NCBI GenBank assembly: GCA_047614125.1
Contig: JBLHHI010000010.1
Coordinates: 1-43,866 of the forward strand
Source of the DNA: JBLHHI01 sp047614125
GTDB taxonomy: Bacteria; Bacteroidota; Bacteroidia; NS11-12g; UBA9320
DNA length: 43,866 bases
Direction: 5' to 3'
The notes under the pieces were generated by a model. The model was not told the DNA's origin, ran no database searches, and was given only the letters and a program-made list of their open reading frames with translations. The translations under genes and the position numbers were made by a program. This document shows, piece after piece, positions 1 to 7,730 of the stretch; the stretch's first letter is position 1; each line of letters begins with the position of its first letter.

Positions 1-127
1 TACACTTGTGAAAAGCGATTTTCATCGTAAAAATTACTCGAAAGGGCCCGCCCTGTCTTCGCAATTTTTACTCGAAACTCACTGTTCACAAGCGTTCTGA
101 ATTCAAAATATGAATCGAACTCAGGTT
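1..127 (+). mobile_element. MITE-like element, copy 1 (left part outside window)
   Basis: This is the right-hand part of a repeat also found at 20730-21051 (reverse) and 35428-35690. It holds the nested hairpin: outer arms GTAAAAATT (27-35) and AATTTTTAC (63-71), inner arms CGAA (39-42)/TTCG (58-61) and AGGGC (43-47)/GCCCT (50-54). A shorter inverted pair, CACTTGTGAA (3-12) and TTCACAAGCG (85-94), flanks the hairpin. It ends at the terminal inverted repeat finishing TCAGGTT at 127, followed by TTA, the same 3 bases that are duplicated around copy 3. The element lies inside the DUF1361 gene, which reads through it. No transposase is seen, so it looks non-autonomous. The family is not one I can name. 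Confidence 0.85.
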
Positions 128-656
128 TTAAGGTTCGAAAAGGATGAAGGATGACATCCCAGCTGTTTAGGCGAACGATGCGACCCAAATAGATTCCAAA
201 GGCGATCAACGGAAAAATAACAATTTGAAAGGGTAAAACGAATTGAACGTGTACCCTTGATTTTATGAATTCCGACATTTGTATAATGGAACGGTGGGTG
301 ATTAATATGCCCGCCATGGCGTAACTGAAGAGCATGGCGAAGTCCAACCAAAACAAGTCGGGTTTTATTTGCTTGATGTGCACTAAATCTGTGATTAAAT
401 AACTGGCGTTGGGAATAAAGAGCAACCAAATGCCCATCCAAAAAAGTGAAACTGTTTTATTCTTCGTTTTTGAAATTAAGGAACTGATTATAAGTGGAAT
501 ACACGCAATAATAAGATTTAATATCATAAATGCGAGATGAATGTTGAAACTCAAAAGCGCGTGAATTACGTTTAAGGCTATGGCCATTACGAATACGATT
601 ATTAAGCCATTGAAACTGGCATCCTTCCCGGTTAAAACTTTAAAATAATTGTGCAT
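1..656 (-). CDS. DUF1361 membrane protein, 3' end replaced by MITE copy 1; partial at window edge
   Basis: The frame is open from ATG at 656 to the left edge. Residues 1-176 look like a DUF1361 integral membrane protein: several hydrophobic segments, the motif LFIPNASYLITDL (about 79-91) and GIYLGRIVRLNSWD (about 154-167), which match the family's PNAPYxxTDL and YLGRFxRWNSWD blocks. After about residue 176 the frame enters the repeat element and continues without a stop for at least 42 codons. The family normally has a final membrane segment after the NSWD block, so the native C-terminus is probably lost and an element-encoded tail added. The start overlaps the end of the upstream gene by 17 nt, which suggests translational coupling. 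The function of DUF1361 is unknown to me. Whether the chimeric protein is stable cannot be told from sequence. Confidence 0.8.
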   Translation of the reverse strand, partial: MHNYFKVLTGKDASFNGLIIVFVMAIALNVIHALLSFNIHLAFMILNLIIACIPLIISSLISKTKNKTVSLFWMGIWLLFIPNASYLITDLVHIKQIKPDLFWLDFAMLFSYAMAGILITHRSIIQMSEFIKSRVHVQFVLPFQIVIFPLIAFGIYLGRIVRLNSWDVILHPFRTLKPEFDSYFEFRTLVNSEFRVKIAKTGRALSSNFYDENRFSQV

Positions 657-1362
657 AATTGGTTTGCTTTTTTGTGAATATTGAATAATTTAGGTATCGA
701 ACTACACCGGTAATGATTAGGCCGTAGCCAATAAAAAATAGTAGAAAGGGAAAGGTTATTGGAACGTAGTTGAGATCGAAAAAAAGATCGATGTTAAAAA
801 CGTCTCTTATTTTGAAATTTGGAATCGTTTCTATCGCAAATTGGAAGTAATCGTAGCCAAACGAGAAAATGCAAACAGCCGACCCTAAGATCATTAATAA
901 CCAGTTCATTCGGCCTAAGGGAATGGAGCCTAATTGGTTGATTTCTAGTAGTATAACGGAGAAATAGATCATAGATGCCGACAGTAAGAGGGGCGCCCAA
1001 ACCGGACCAACCCATACAAAGGGAATTAGAAACAGTATATCCCAAGTAAAAACACTTTCGGGCCAATTGAGAAATATTTTTAGGAAGATGTAATAGAAGA
1101 TATCCCAAACTGCAAAGCTGAAGATGAAGATGGCAAAACGGCTGTTGAAGTTCTTGCCCACCAACCGACCAATTCCAATGAGCATAATAATGGTGGCAGC
1201 TTCTCTACTAAGCTCTACCAACGATAGATTCATGTCCAACTTTTGAATTGGAAAACAAAATCCATCCGGATACGACATTGCCCTTAAGTATATGACAACG
1301 GCGCTTTCGAGCATGCCCATGGCAATGGCAAAGATACCAACGATAAGGAGTGTTTTTTTCAT
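640..1362 (-). CDS. Multi-pass membrane protein, unnamed family
   Basis: A 240-residue protein with a signal-anchor-like N-terminus and about six or seven hydrophobic stretches. Recognisable blocks are SREAATIIMLIGIGRLVG (about 52-69), VWDIFYYIFLKIFLNWPES and WDILFLIPFVWVGPVWAP. I have seen this pattern in uncharacterised bacterial membrane proteins but cannot give a family name or function. It starts 3 nt after the stop of the gene at 1366-2847, and its own end overlaps the DUF1361 start, so it sits in the middle of a tightly packed minus-strand operon. The conserved acidic and aromatic residues in the second block could line a cavity, but that is speculation. Confidence 0.8.
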   Translation of the reverse strand: MKKTLLIVGIFAIAMGMLESAVVIYLRAMSYPDGFCFPIQKLDMNLSLVELSREAATIIMLIGIGRLVGKNFNSRFAIFIFSFAVWDIFYYIFLKIFLNWPESVFTWDILFLIPFVWVGPVWAPLLLSASMIYFSVILLEINQLGSIPLGRMNWLLMILGSAVCIFSFGYDYFQFAIETIPNFKIRDVFNIDLFFDLNYVPITFPFLLFFIGYGLIITGVVRYLNYSIFTKKQTNYAQLF

Positions 1363-1365
1363 ATC

Positions 1366-2847
1366 TTACTGATTTTCATAATGTTGTGTGGAGGATTCGT
1401 TTACTCGTTCATTAGCATTATCTTTAATATCAAGGGCTTTTAAACGGCGCTTTTCTATTTCCTTGCTCAAGCACAGCTTGCGAATGTCAAGTACTTCATA
1501 CCGCATTGCTTTTTCCACCTTTTGTTCGAGCCGTTCTAGTTGGGCTTCATTCATATCCATTCGATGATCATATAAAAGGTCGGAATTCCCTTGCAATGAA
1601 TGGAGATAGCCGTAGTCAATAATCCCATGTTTGGCCATCGGTGGATGCGACAGGTTGTATTTGGTAATGATTCGCGTCCATCCAATTAAACCGGCAGCTA
1701 TGAACATGATAAAGAGCGCGTGTGAAACCTGGGTGAACAAGGTTCTTATGCCCAATTCTTTATTTACATTATGTAGGGTAAACCCAAGTCCAACAATGCA
1801 AGCCGATAAGTAAAAGAAAACCCCAATGCGCCTTGCGCTCAAACCATAGGCTTGAATGTAGTCGAGGTTGTTTAATACATTTACGACAACGTACATGATG
1901 TTTAAACTTAAAAATAGGTAGTTGGCTGATTTTAAAACTTTTATAGGTTTGGAATTTAATGAACGAATGGACCACAAACCGAGCATTGCAGCTAAAATAA
2001 CACTTACAATTAGTGCGAATACGCTGTTGTGCAGTCGATTTGAATGGTTAAAATCTTCAACTTGGTGGGAGAATAGTTCTATAAGATCCGTACCGATTAC
2101 GATGCCTAAAAGTACGCTCACCATAAAAATCCCAAAACTCAACGGTTTAATCCATTCTGAGCGGCTTTGATACAAGCTGTCGTCGCTTTCGGAGTTTTCT
2201 TTCAGCACTTTTTCTGGATCGCGTATTTGCTCTTGTTGCAACATAAACCGAGCAAAATATTCGGGGAATCGCTGATAAAGCAGATTAAAACAAATAAAAG
2301 AGCCGAGCGCGGCTACAAAGAGTAGTTCGAGGCCTGTTCCCAAATCAAGATCCTGCAAAAAAATGTAGAAAGCAGGAGATACGTTAGTATACAACAAACC
2401 AAATACGAGGAGCATGGCCACGGTAATGAGCACGTATCTCATTACTTTAGATATATTATTATCTTTTTGGGTGCCCAATTTGGAGATGGTTCGAATTAAG
2501 CCGGATATGGGTGAAACCATAACATTTCCCCATCCAATAACTACAGAAAAAATTGGGTTTGAAAAGGAAGTTTGATATCCAATAGCAACAACGAGATAGG
2601 CCGCCAAGAAACAAAAGAAGGCTAAGGCATTTCCGTGATAGAATACTGCAAAACCGGCCACGAGCAAGGCAAGTTGATACAGACGTTGTTTGCGGGAGTT
2701 GGGCTTTGAAAGATGTTGAACTGCCACCATTCCAAGCCCAAGGATGAGCCAAGAAAGTCCCAAACTAGTGTTTCGGAAGAAGAGAACTACAAAGAGTACG
2801 ATGAAGCCCCCGATGAGGGATGCTTTGTTTACATGTGCATTTGTCAT
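1366..2847 (-). CDS. Multi-pass membrane protein, DUF4153/DUF4173-like
   Basis: A 493-residue integral membrane protein with about 11-12 hydrophobic segments in residues 1-400 and a soluble, charged C-terminal tail (about 410-493) rich in Glu, Lys and Arg. The block around residues 300-370, with NSKPIKVLKSANYLF, NNLDYIQAYGLSARRIGVFF and IDYGYL further on, resembles DUF4153/DUF4173 proteins, which share a 'YGL..LR' motif after a membrane helix. Function is not known. The ATG at 2847 overlaps the TGA of the upstream reading frame (ATGA), typical of translational coupling in an operon with the HTH regulator and other membrane proteins here. Confidence 0.8.
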   Translation of the reverse strand: MTNAHVNKASLIGGFIVLFVVLFFRNTSLGLSWLILGLGMVAVQHLSKPNSRKQRLYQLALLVAGFAVFYHGNALAFFCFLAAYLVVAIGYQTSFSNPIFSVVIGWGNVMVSPISGLIRTISKLGTQKDNNISKVMRYVLITVAMLLVFGLLYTNVSPAFYIFLQDLDLGTGLELLFVAALGSFICFNLLYQRFPEYFARFMLQQEQIRDPEKVLKENSESDDSLYQSRSEWIKPLSFGIFMVSVLLGIVIGTDLIELFSHQVEDFNHSNRLHNSVFALIVSVILAAMLGLWSIRSLNSKPIKVLKSANYLFLSLNIMYVVVNVLNNLDYIQAYGLSARRIGVFFYLSACIVGLGFTLHNVNKELGIRTLFTQVSHALFIMFIAAGLIGWTRIITKYNLSHPPMAKHGIIDYGYLHSLQGNSDLLYDHRMDMNEAQLERLEQKVEKAMRYEVLDIRKLCLSKEIEKRRLKALDIKDNANERVNESSTQHYENQ

Positions 2848-3340
2848 AAGGCGTATATTTTTTGAATTCGATTAGAAAATGAAAGGTCAATTTTTTCCAT
2901 TCTTTGAATGAGTTGATTAATTCTGATCAAGATGGAGCCACCAACAACTCCAAAAGCACAGTCCATCAATTGCCACAAAATGGAATGCCTCGCAAATGGC
3001 CTGCTATGAAGGCGGTTGGAAAAATTAGGAGGCAAGCCATAATGCCAAAATGAACCAACCATTTGTTGCGTACTGGATTCTTCCAAACGCCATAAAATAA
3101 GAGGGCAAAGAGCAGGTGGGCAAAGGCCATCCAATCCGTTCCATACCAAATAAAGTTGTGGTCTTCATCAATTTTGATAACTGAGACGTTTACTTCCAAC
3201 AACCAGCCGGAAAGGGATGGATGTAGGCTTGGCGCAACTTTGGCTATGAGAGCAACTCCTTGAGGGATGAAGAAGGCGGTGGTTCCAGCAATGATTAATC
3301 CCAACTGGAAGAGCATGGTTAAGAATCGTATCGTTTTCAT
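2844..3340 (-). pseudogene. Small membrane protein gene broken by one frameshift
   Basis: Two overlapping frames make one product. From ATG 3340 the first frame encodes hydrophobic segments and the block YGTDWMAFAHLL, then HLRGIPFCGN and a stop at 2966. The continuation, WQLMDCAFGVVGG to the stop at 2844, is in another frame. Restoring one T in the minus-strand T-run (A-run 2977-2980 on plus) gives RGIPFLWQLMDCAFG, which fits a Bacteroidota family I recall with RxIPFxWRLIDCSFG. So either one base was lost from the homopolymer or there is a sequencing error. About 165 residues and four membrane segments would result. Function unknown. It ends with an ATGA overlap onto the next gene, as an intact operon member would. 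Confidence 0.7.
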
Positions 3341-3358
3341 ATAAAGTACTTTGAATTG

Positions 3359-3366
3359 CAAAGTTA
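3359..3366 (-). promoter_or_regulatory. Candidate -7 box TAACTTTG for the gene starting at 3340
   Basis: On the minus strand TAACTTTG matches the Bacteroidota -7 consensus TAnnTTTG, 18 nt before the ATG at 3340 and inside the short gap after the HTH gene. No TTTG was found at the usual 19-nt spacing, so only half of the promoter is supported. Confidence 0.35.
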
Positions 3367-3381
3367 ATAATCAAAAAAAAA

Positions 3382-3672
3382 CTATTGTGTATTTCTTATA
3401 AGTTCTTCAAGCGCGTTTATGTGGTTTGAAAAGGCCTTTCGGCCTTCTATTGTAACTCGAAAAGTGGTTTTTGGTCTTTTGCCAACGAATTCCTTCCGCA
3501 CTTCCGTGTATTCTGCCTTTTCCAATGCCGTCATATGGCTCGATAAATTGCCATCCGTTACGTCGAGCAATTCTTTTATGGTGTTAAAATCCAACCAATC
3601 GTTTACCATGAGTGAACTCATAATGCCCAATCGAACTCTGCTTTCAAATATTTTATTTAAGCCTTCAATCAT
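3382..3672 (-). CDS. Winged-helix DNA-binding transcriptional regulator
   Basis: A 96-residue protein consisting of a single winged-helix domain of the HTH_34 type (MarR/ArsR-like fold). The recognition region is LDFNTIKELLDVTDGNLSSH, followed by MTALEKAEYTEVRK and the wing FVGKRPKTTFRVT, then IEGRKAF. Such short regulators in Bacteroidota usually sit next to a membrane protein gene, as here (3688-4329, 15 nt upstream), and probably repress their own operon. No sensor domain or metal-binding cysteines are present, so the signal is not visible. Confidence 0.85.
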   Translation of the reverse strand: MIEGLNKIFESRVRLGIMSSLMVNDWLDFNTIKELLDVTDGNLSSHMTALEKAEYTEVRKEFVGKRPKTTFRVTIEGRKAFSNHINALEELIRNTQ

Positions 3673-3687
3673 TTCGTGCTTTTTGAA

Positions 3688-4329
3688 CTAAGCTCTTTTG
3701 CGTTCGTATTTCCAATACATCATCGATCCATATAAGATGTGCAGAACTCCAAAGCCAATGGCCCAGTAAATCAGTCCGTCGCCAACATTAAATGCCGCTA
3801 ACAAGCCTAAAACTATTTCACAGATGCCCAAATACCGAATGTCGTTTACCGTATACTTACTGCCGTTTAATAAGGCAAGTCCATAAAAGAGTAAGGTAGA
3901 AGATGCCATCATGGAATAAAAGCCTCTAAAGTAGAGCGCAATTATAAAAATGCCACCAGCTATTAAGGGTATTCCAATGTTTACCATCATTCGAATGGCC
4001 GATTTGTCGTACAACTTCTGGCTGGTTTTTCGAGAGCGAAGGTGGGTCATTCCAAATCCCGTAAGGAGGGAAGCCGATAAAACCAAAATGGCCAAAACTA
4101 CAAAGTATTGATTCAGATCGTGGTTTAATTCCGGTAAACTTAAGCCCAGATATTCACTTCTTAAATCGGTTCGTAGGGTTTGCAATTTGCTGTGTGCGAG
4201 CCACGCACCAATGAGGGCGTAAACACCTGCGAGTACGCCACTTAAACCACTTAATGATATAAACCGAGATGAACGCTCCATCATGGCACGTATGTGTGCC
4301 AACTGTTCTAGGTGATTATTGTTCTTCAT
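3688..4329 (-). CDS. Membrane protein paired with the HTH regulator
   Basis: A 213-residue protein with about six hydrophobic segments. It begins with a soluble stretch (MKNNNHLEQLAHIRAMMERSS), then FISLSGLSGVLAGVYALIGAW and four more membrane segments, and ends with a basic tail YWKYERKRA. The 'IRxMMERSSRFISLSGLSGxxAG' type of start is common in uncharacterised Bacteroidota membrane proteins next to HTH_34 regulators. It is the first gene of the minus-strand cluster, and its product could work together with the regulator at 3382-3672 (inference from adjacency only). No enzymatic motif is seen. Confidence 0.8.
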   Translation of the reverse strand: MKNNNHLEQLAHIRAMMERSSRFISLSGLSGVLAGVYALIGAWLAHSKLQTLRTDLRSEYLGLSLPELNHDLNQYFVVLAILVLSASLLTGFGMTHLRSRKTSQKLYDKSAIRMMVNIGIPLIAGGIFIIALYFRGFYSMMASSTLLFYGLALLNGSKYTVNDIRYLGICEIVLGLLAAFNVGDGLIYWAIGFGVLHILYGSMMYWKYERKRA

Positions 4330-4453
4330 TCAAATAACTTTGAAATGCAAAGTAAATGAATCTTTTTTGTTATTTCCAAGCGATTTTAAAAAATAATAAC
4401 GTAGCCCCAATTAATAATTTGAATTCATAACTCAGTATTTACTTCTGTAATCC

Positions 4454-4461
4454 TACTTTTG
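4454..4461 (+). promoter_or_regulatory. Candidate -7 box TACTTTTG
   Basis: TACTTTTG fits TAnnTTTG and ends only 4 nt before the ATG at 4466. If it is a real promoter, the transcript would start at or next to the start codon, that is, nearly leaderless. The upstream TTTG at 4418-4421 is 32 nt away rather than 19, so support is partial. Confidence 0.3.
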
Positions 4462-4465
4462 CCGC

Positions 4466-4933
4466 ATGAAATGGATCGTTAGTTGCCTAATCATTTTAAG
4501 TTGTGGCAGCACAGCATTCAGCCAAAAATGGGCGATTGAAACGAACGTATCGCTCAACTACAGCGGACTTTCTCAATCGGTTCGTCCACAATTTATTTAT
4601 AAGGATGTGAGTATATCGCTGGGTCCAAAAGTTCAATACAACCGGTCGGCTGGGTTTAATAAAAGTGCCATCGGTTTATCATTTGATACGGATTATCAGT
4701 TGGATGGAGCCAGTGGATTTTTTGTGCAATACGATTTTATTTCATCGAAAATTAACAATATAACAACCAATATTCAGGAGGCTTATGCGGGATTAATGAT
4801 TCAAAAAGAGGTAAAAACAGTTTGGTTGACCAAGGTTCGCATGGGAATTGGGGGCTATGTTGAAAGCACTTCGAAATACACGTTAAAAGGATATCACTAT
4901 TGCACAAACTTGTCGGTTTCATATCAATTTTAA
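4466..4933 (+). CDS. Small outer-membrane beta-barrel-like protein
   Basis: A 155-residue protein with a signal peptide (about 1-19, cleavage near AFSQ) followed by alternating hydrophobic/polar strands such as WAIETNVSLNYSG, VSISLGPKVQYN and GIGGYVES, and a terminal YQF. The last residue being Phe after a beta strand is the signature of barrels recognised by the BAM machinery. Its size suggests about eight strands. No family can be named. The next gene starts inside its last 34 nt, so the two are co-translated. Confidence 0.75.
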   Translation: MKWIVSCLIILSCGSTAFSQKWAIETNVSLNYSGLSQSVRPQFIYKDVSISLGPKVQYNRSAGFNKSAIGLSFDTDYQLDGASGFFVQYDFISSKINNITTNIQEAYAGLMIQKEVKTVWLTKVRMGIGGYVESTSKYTLKGYHYCTNLSVSYQF

Positions 4934-5733
4934 TTCTCATTTTTGGTTGTCAAGCGCCGGAAATAACATCCAAAATTTGGGTATTAGGACATGCGGGTGC
5001 TGGCTTCCCATCGATTATTAACGCACATCCATTTAATTCAGAAAGAAGCATTCATCAAGCTTTGTTTTTGCAAGGGGCCGATGGGGTGGAAGTTGACGTT
5101 CAAATGAGTTCAGATGGACACCTGGTTTTGTTTCACGATGAATTATTGCAAACATCCACCGATGCCTTTGGTTACGTTTCCAATACAACCTTGCGGGAGC
5201 TTATTCGTGCAGAATACCGAGGTGAACTTGATCACAACGCTTCAAACCCGATTTATACCTTACAAGAGCTTGTACTTGTTTTGAAAAAAAATCCAGGCAA
5301 AATCCTTTCCATAAATATACACCCGCAGGTGGAGGTTATGAACTACAAACAACACGGCTTGCTCTTAGCAAAGGCTTTACGTTCGTCGTTGTCAAAGCTT
5401 GCCGAATCTACCCGAATTATCATTGAATCGCCAGATTTAATGCACCTTACAGATATTATGGCGCTCGACACCAATAACAATTTTGAGCTTTATCTTGATG
5501 CAGACCTCAACCAACAAAGCATTGATTTATCTGTTCAACAAGGCATAGATGGCATCGTGTCGAGTGTACACAAAACGAGCGAAAATTGGGTAAGAAAAGC
5601 CCACGATGTGGGTTTGGTAACGGTGCTTTACGGACTTAAAATCAGATCCGACGTGGTGCAGGGCTTGGCAATGAATCCAACCATGGTTCAAACTGATAAC
5701 ATACCGCTCACGATTCAATACCTCCGCAATTAA
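4900..5733 (+). CDS. Glycerophosphodiester phosphodiesterase family lipoprotein
   Basis: A 277-residue GDPD-family protein (TIM barrel), which hydrolyses glycerophosphodiesters to glycerol-3-phosphate and an alcohol. The N-terminus is a lipoprotein signal ending in LIFGC (Cys17). Expected residues are seen: His31 in GHAGAG, the acidic pair Glu64/Asp66 in GVEVDV, and His79 in LFHDELL. The Arg that usually follows the first His (HRG) is Ala here. The start is TTG at 4900; no ATG is available before the lipobox and the start overlaps the upstream gene by 34 nt. Lipidation suggests it acts in the periplasm or at the outer membrane. Confidence 0.85.
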   Translation: MHKLVGFISILILIFGCQAPEITSKIWVLGHAGAGFPSIINAHPFNSERSIHQALFLQGADGVEVDVQMSSDGHLVLFHDELLQTSTDAFGYVSNTTLRELIRAEYRGELDHNASNPIYTLQELVLVLKKNPGKILSINIHPQVEVMNYKQHGLLLAKALRSSLSKLAESTRIIIESPDLMHLTDIMALDTNNNFELYLDADLNQQSIDLSVQQGIDGIVSSVHKTSENWVRKAHDVGLVTVLYGLKIRSDVVQGLAMNPTMVQTDNIPLTIQYLRN

Positions 5734-5808
5734 TGTAAGACGATTGTGATTTTAATCAACGCAAGACTATCATTGGTCGAACCGCGAAATATAGCACAAA
5801 ATTGATTG

Positions 5809-5816
5809 TAGCTTTG
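5809..5816 (+). promoter_or_regulatory. Candidate -7 box TAGCTTTG
   Basis: TAGCTTTG fits TAnnTTTG and lies 14 nt before the GTG start of the ABC ATPase at 5831. No TTTG occurs at the standard distance upstream, so this is a half-site call. Confidence 0.3.
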
Positions 5817-5830
5817 ACGAAAATGGTTGA

Positions 5831-6496
5831 GTGATTCAGTTAGATAGCATCGAAAAATCGTATCCCGTTGGAGATCATGAACTGCGCGTTTTAAAAGGTG
5901 TGGATTTGAGTATTGCCGATGGAGAATTGGTATCCATCATGGGATCGTCTGGTTCTGGTAAATCAACGCTGTTGAACATTATAGGCATACTTGACAACTA
6001 CGATTCTGGAGAATATAGAATTGACAATCAGCTGATTAAAAACTTGTCGGAAACGCAAAGCGCGGTGTTACGAGGTGCAAAAATTGGATTTGTTTTTCAA
6101 TCTTTTAATTTAATTCCGTACAAAACCGCCTTAGAAAACGTGGCACTTCCGCTCTATTACCAAAATGTTAGCAAAAAAGAACGTACCGAAAAAGCGCTTG
6201 ATTTTTTAGATAAAGTTGGGTTAAAGCCGTGGGCAGAGCACCTACCATCTGCGTTGAGTGGTGGGCAAAAGCAGCGCGTTGCCATCGCTCGAGCACTCAT
6301 TACCAACCCGAAGTTAATCTTGGCCGATGAGCCCACCGGAGCCTTAGACTCTGTTACCTCTCAGGACGTAATGAATCTATTAATTGAGATTAATAAAACA
6401 GGAAAAACCATTGTTATTGTAACCCACGAGCAAGACATAGCAAATCAAACAGATCGGATTATTTATTTAAAGGATGGCTTGGTTGTAAACGAGTAA
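5831..6496 (+). CDS. MacB/LolD-type ABC transporter ATP-binding protein
   Basis: A 221-residue ABC ATPase. Walker A is GSSGSGKST (38-46), the signature LSGGQKQR lies near 142-149, Walker B is LILADEP followed by TGALD, and the switch His is in VTHEQD. The 'VLKGVDLSI' and 'HLPSALSGGQKQRVAIARAL' blocks place it with the MacB/LolD/YtrE group that energises mechanotransmission rather than substrate transport through the membrane. It starts with GTG at 5831; no ATG fits the family N-terminus. The permease starts 1 nt after its stop, so the two form one transporter. No periplasmic adaptor gene is adjacent. Confidence 0.95.
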   Translation: MIQLDSIEKSYPVGDHELRVLKGVDLSIADGELVSIMGSSGSGKSTLLNIIGILDNYDSGEYRIDNQLIKNLSETQSAVLRGAKIGFVFQSFNLIPYKTALENVALPLYYQNVSKKERTEKALDFLDKVGLKPWAEHLPSALSGGQKQRVAIARALITNPKLILADEPTGALDSVTSQDVMNLLIEINKTGKTIVIVTHEQDIANQTDRIIYLKDGLVVNE

Positions 6497-6497
6497 G

Positions 6498-7724
6498 ATG
6501 GAGCGCTTTAATGAAATATGGTCCAGCATTCGAACCAACAAGCTTCGAACCTTTCTCACCGGTTTCAGCGTGGCGTGGGGTATTTTCATGTTGGTTATTT
6601 TACTGGGTGTTGGAAACGGTCTGCAAAATGGTACCAAAGAGCAATTTAAGGGAAATGCAATCAACAGCATACGAGTTTCTCCTGGGCAAACTAGTTTGGC
6701 GTACAATGGCTTGCAACCCGGCAGAAAACTGCAGTTTCACAACGACGATCTCGAGCTGATAAAACGAGAATTTTCAGGAATTGAGCACATTACAGCCCGA
6801 CTTGAGCGCTGGAATGTGAAAAGCGTTCAATATAAGGCAAAGGTAGCGGCCTATAAGGCTCGCGGCATCCATTCAGAACATCGATTTGTTGAAAAAACGG
6901 TGATGATTTTGGGTCGCTATATAAACGACTGGGACGTGGAGAAGGGGCGCAAAGTATGCGTAATTGGCCAACCTGTTCAGACCGATATTTTTGAAGGGGC
7001 AAACCCAATGGGGGAATGGCTAAACATTGGCGGAGTCAGTTTTAGAGTGGTTGGCGTATGTGAAGACGAAGGCAGCGAAGGCGAAAGCAGCAGCATTTAC
7101 CTCCCAATTTCAACGGCTCAACTGGCTTTTGGGAAATCGGATGTAATTGATAGAGTGATGTTTACGACGGGAGATGCCAGTTTGGCAGAAACTCGAGCCT
7201 TAACTAAAAGTCTCACCGAACGATTTGCATCCAAGCACAACTTTGATCCAGCAGATACCCGAGCCTTATACATTCGAAATAATTTTGAGGAGTATTCGAG
7301 GATTTCCAACATACTAACCCTCATGCAATCCTTTTTCTGGCTCATTGGCATCTTAACCATATTTGCTGGAATAGTAGGAGTGAGCAACATTATGTTAATT
7401 ACCGTTCAAGAGCGAACCAAAGAGATTGGCATTCGCAAATCGATTGGTGCTAAGCCTTGGTCAATTATTTTAATGGTCGTGCAGGAATCGATCTTTATAA
7501 CCGCCTTTTTTGGCTACATCGGTTTGTTCTTTGGAATTCTATTGTTGGAAATAGTTTCGAAAAAAATGCCGGATACAGGCGCGGTGTTTAAAAATCCTTC
7601 GGTTGATTTTAACACGGCAATAATTGCCTTAATGGTATTGATAATCGCTGGAGGTTTTGCGGCTTTTGTTCCAGCTCGAAGAGCTGCACAGATTCGACCT
7701 GTTGAGGCGTTATCTGCCGATTAA
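6498..7724 (+). CDS. MacB-like ABC transporter permease (FtsX family)
   Basis: A 408-residue permease with the MacB layout: an N-terminal membrane helix (about 15-38, after IRTNKLRTFLTGFSVAWG), a large periplasmic MacB_PCD domain (about 40-270), and three C-terminal helices forming the FtsX domain, with SNIMLITVQERTKEIGIRKS as the coupling motif and PARRAAQIRPVEAL at the end. Together with the ATPase just upstream it should form a mechanotransmission complex for export of a small molecule, peptide or lipoprotein. The substrate cannot be inferred. The gene converges on the sigma factor gene with 6 nt between stops. Confidence 0.95.
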   Translation: MERFNEIWSSIRTNKLRTFLTGFSVAWGIFMLVILLGVGNGLQNGTKEQFKGNAINSIRVSPGQTSLAYNGLQPGRKLQFHNDDLELIKREFSGIEHITARLERWNVKSVQYKAKVAAYKARGIHSEHRFVEKTVMILGRYINDWDVEKGRKVCVIGQPVQTDIFEGANPMGEWLNIGGVSFRVVGVCEDEGSEGESSSIYLPISTAQLAFGKSDVIDRVMFTTGDASLAETRALTKSLTERFASKHNFDPADTRALYIRNNFEEYSRISNILTLMQSFFWLIGILTIFAGIVGVSNIMLITVQERTKEIGIRKSIGAKPWSIILMVVQESIFITAFFGYIGLFFGILLLEIVSKKMPDTGAVFKNPSVDFNTAIIALMVLIIAGGFAAFVPARRAAQIRPVEALSAD

Positions 7725-7730
7725 CTGGCC

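Noticed and set aside
121..441. A 106-codon minus-strand frame overlapping DUF1361.
   Set aside because: It is an out-of-frame shadow; the DUF1361 frame shows family motifs and membrane segments, this one does not.
5831..7724. Assigning the adaptor at 41853-42980 as the MacA partner of the MacB pair.
   Set aside because: They lie 34 kb apart with no shared regulation visible; pairing would be a guess.
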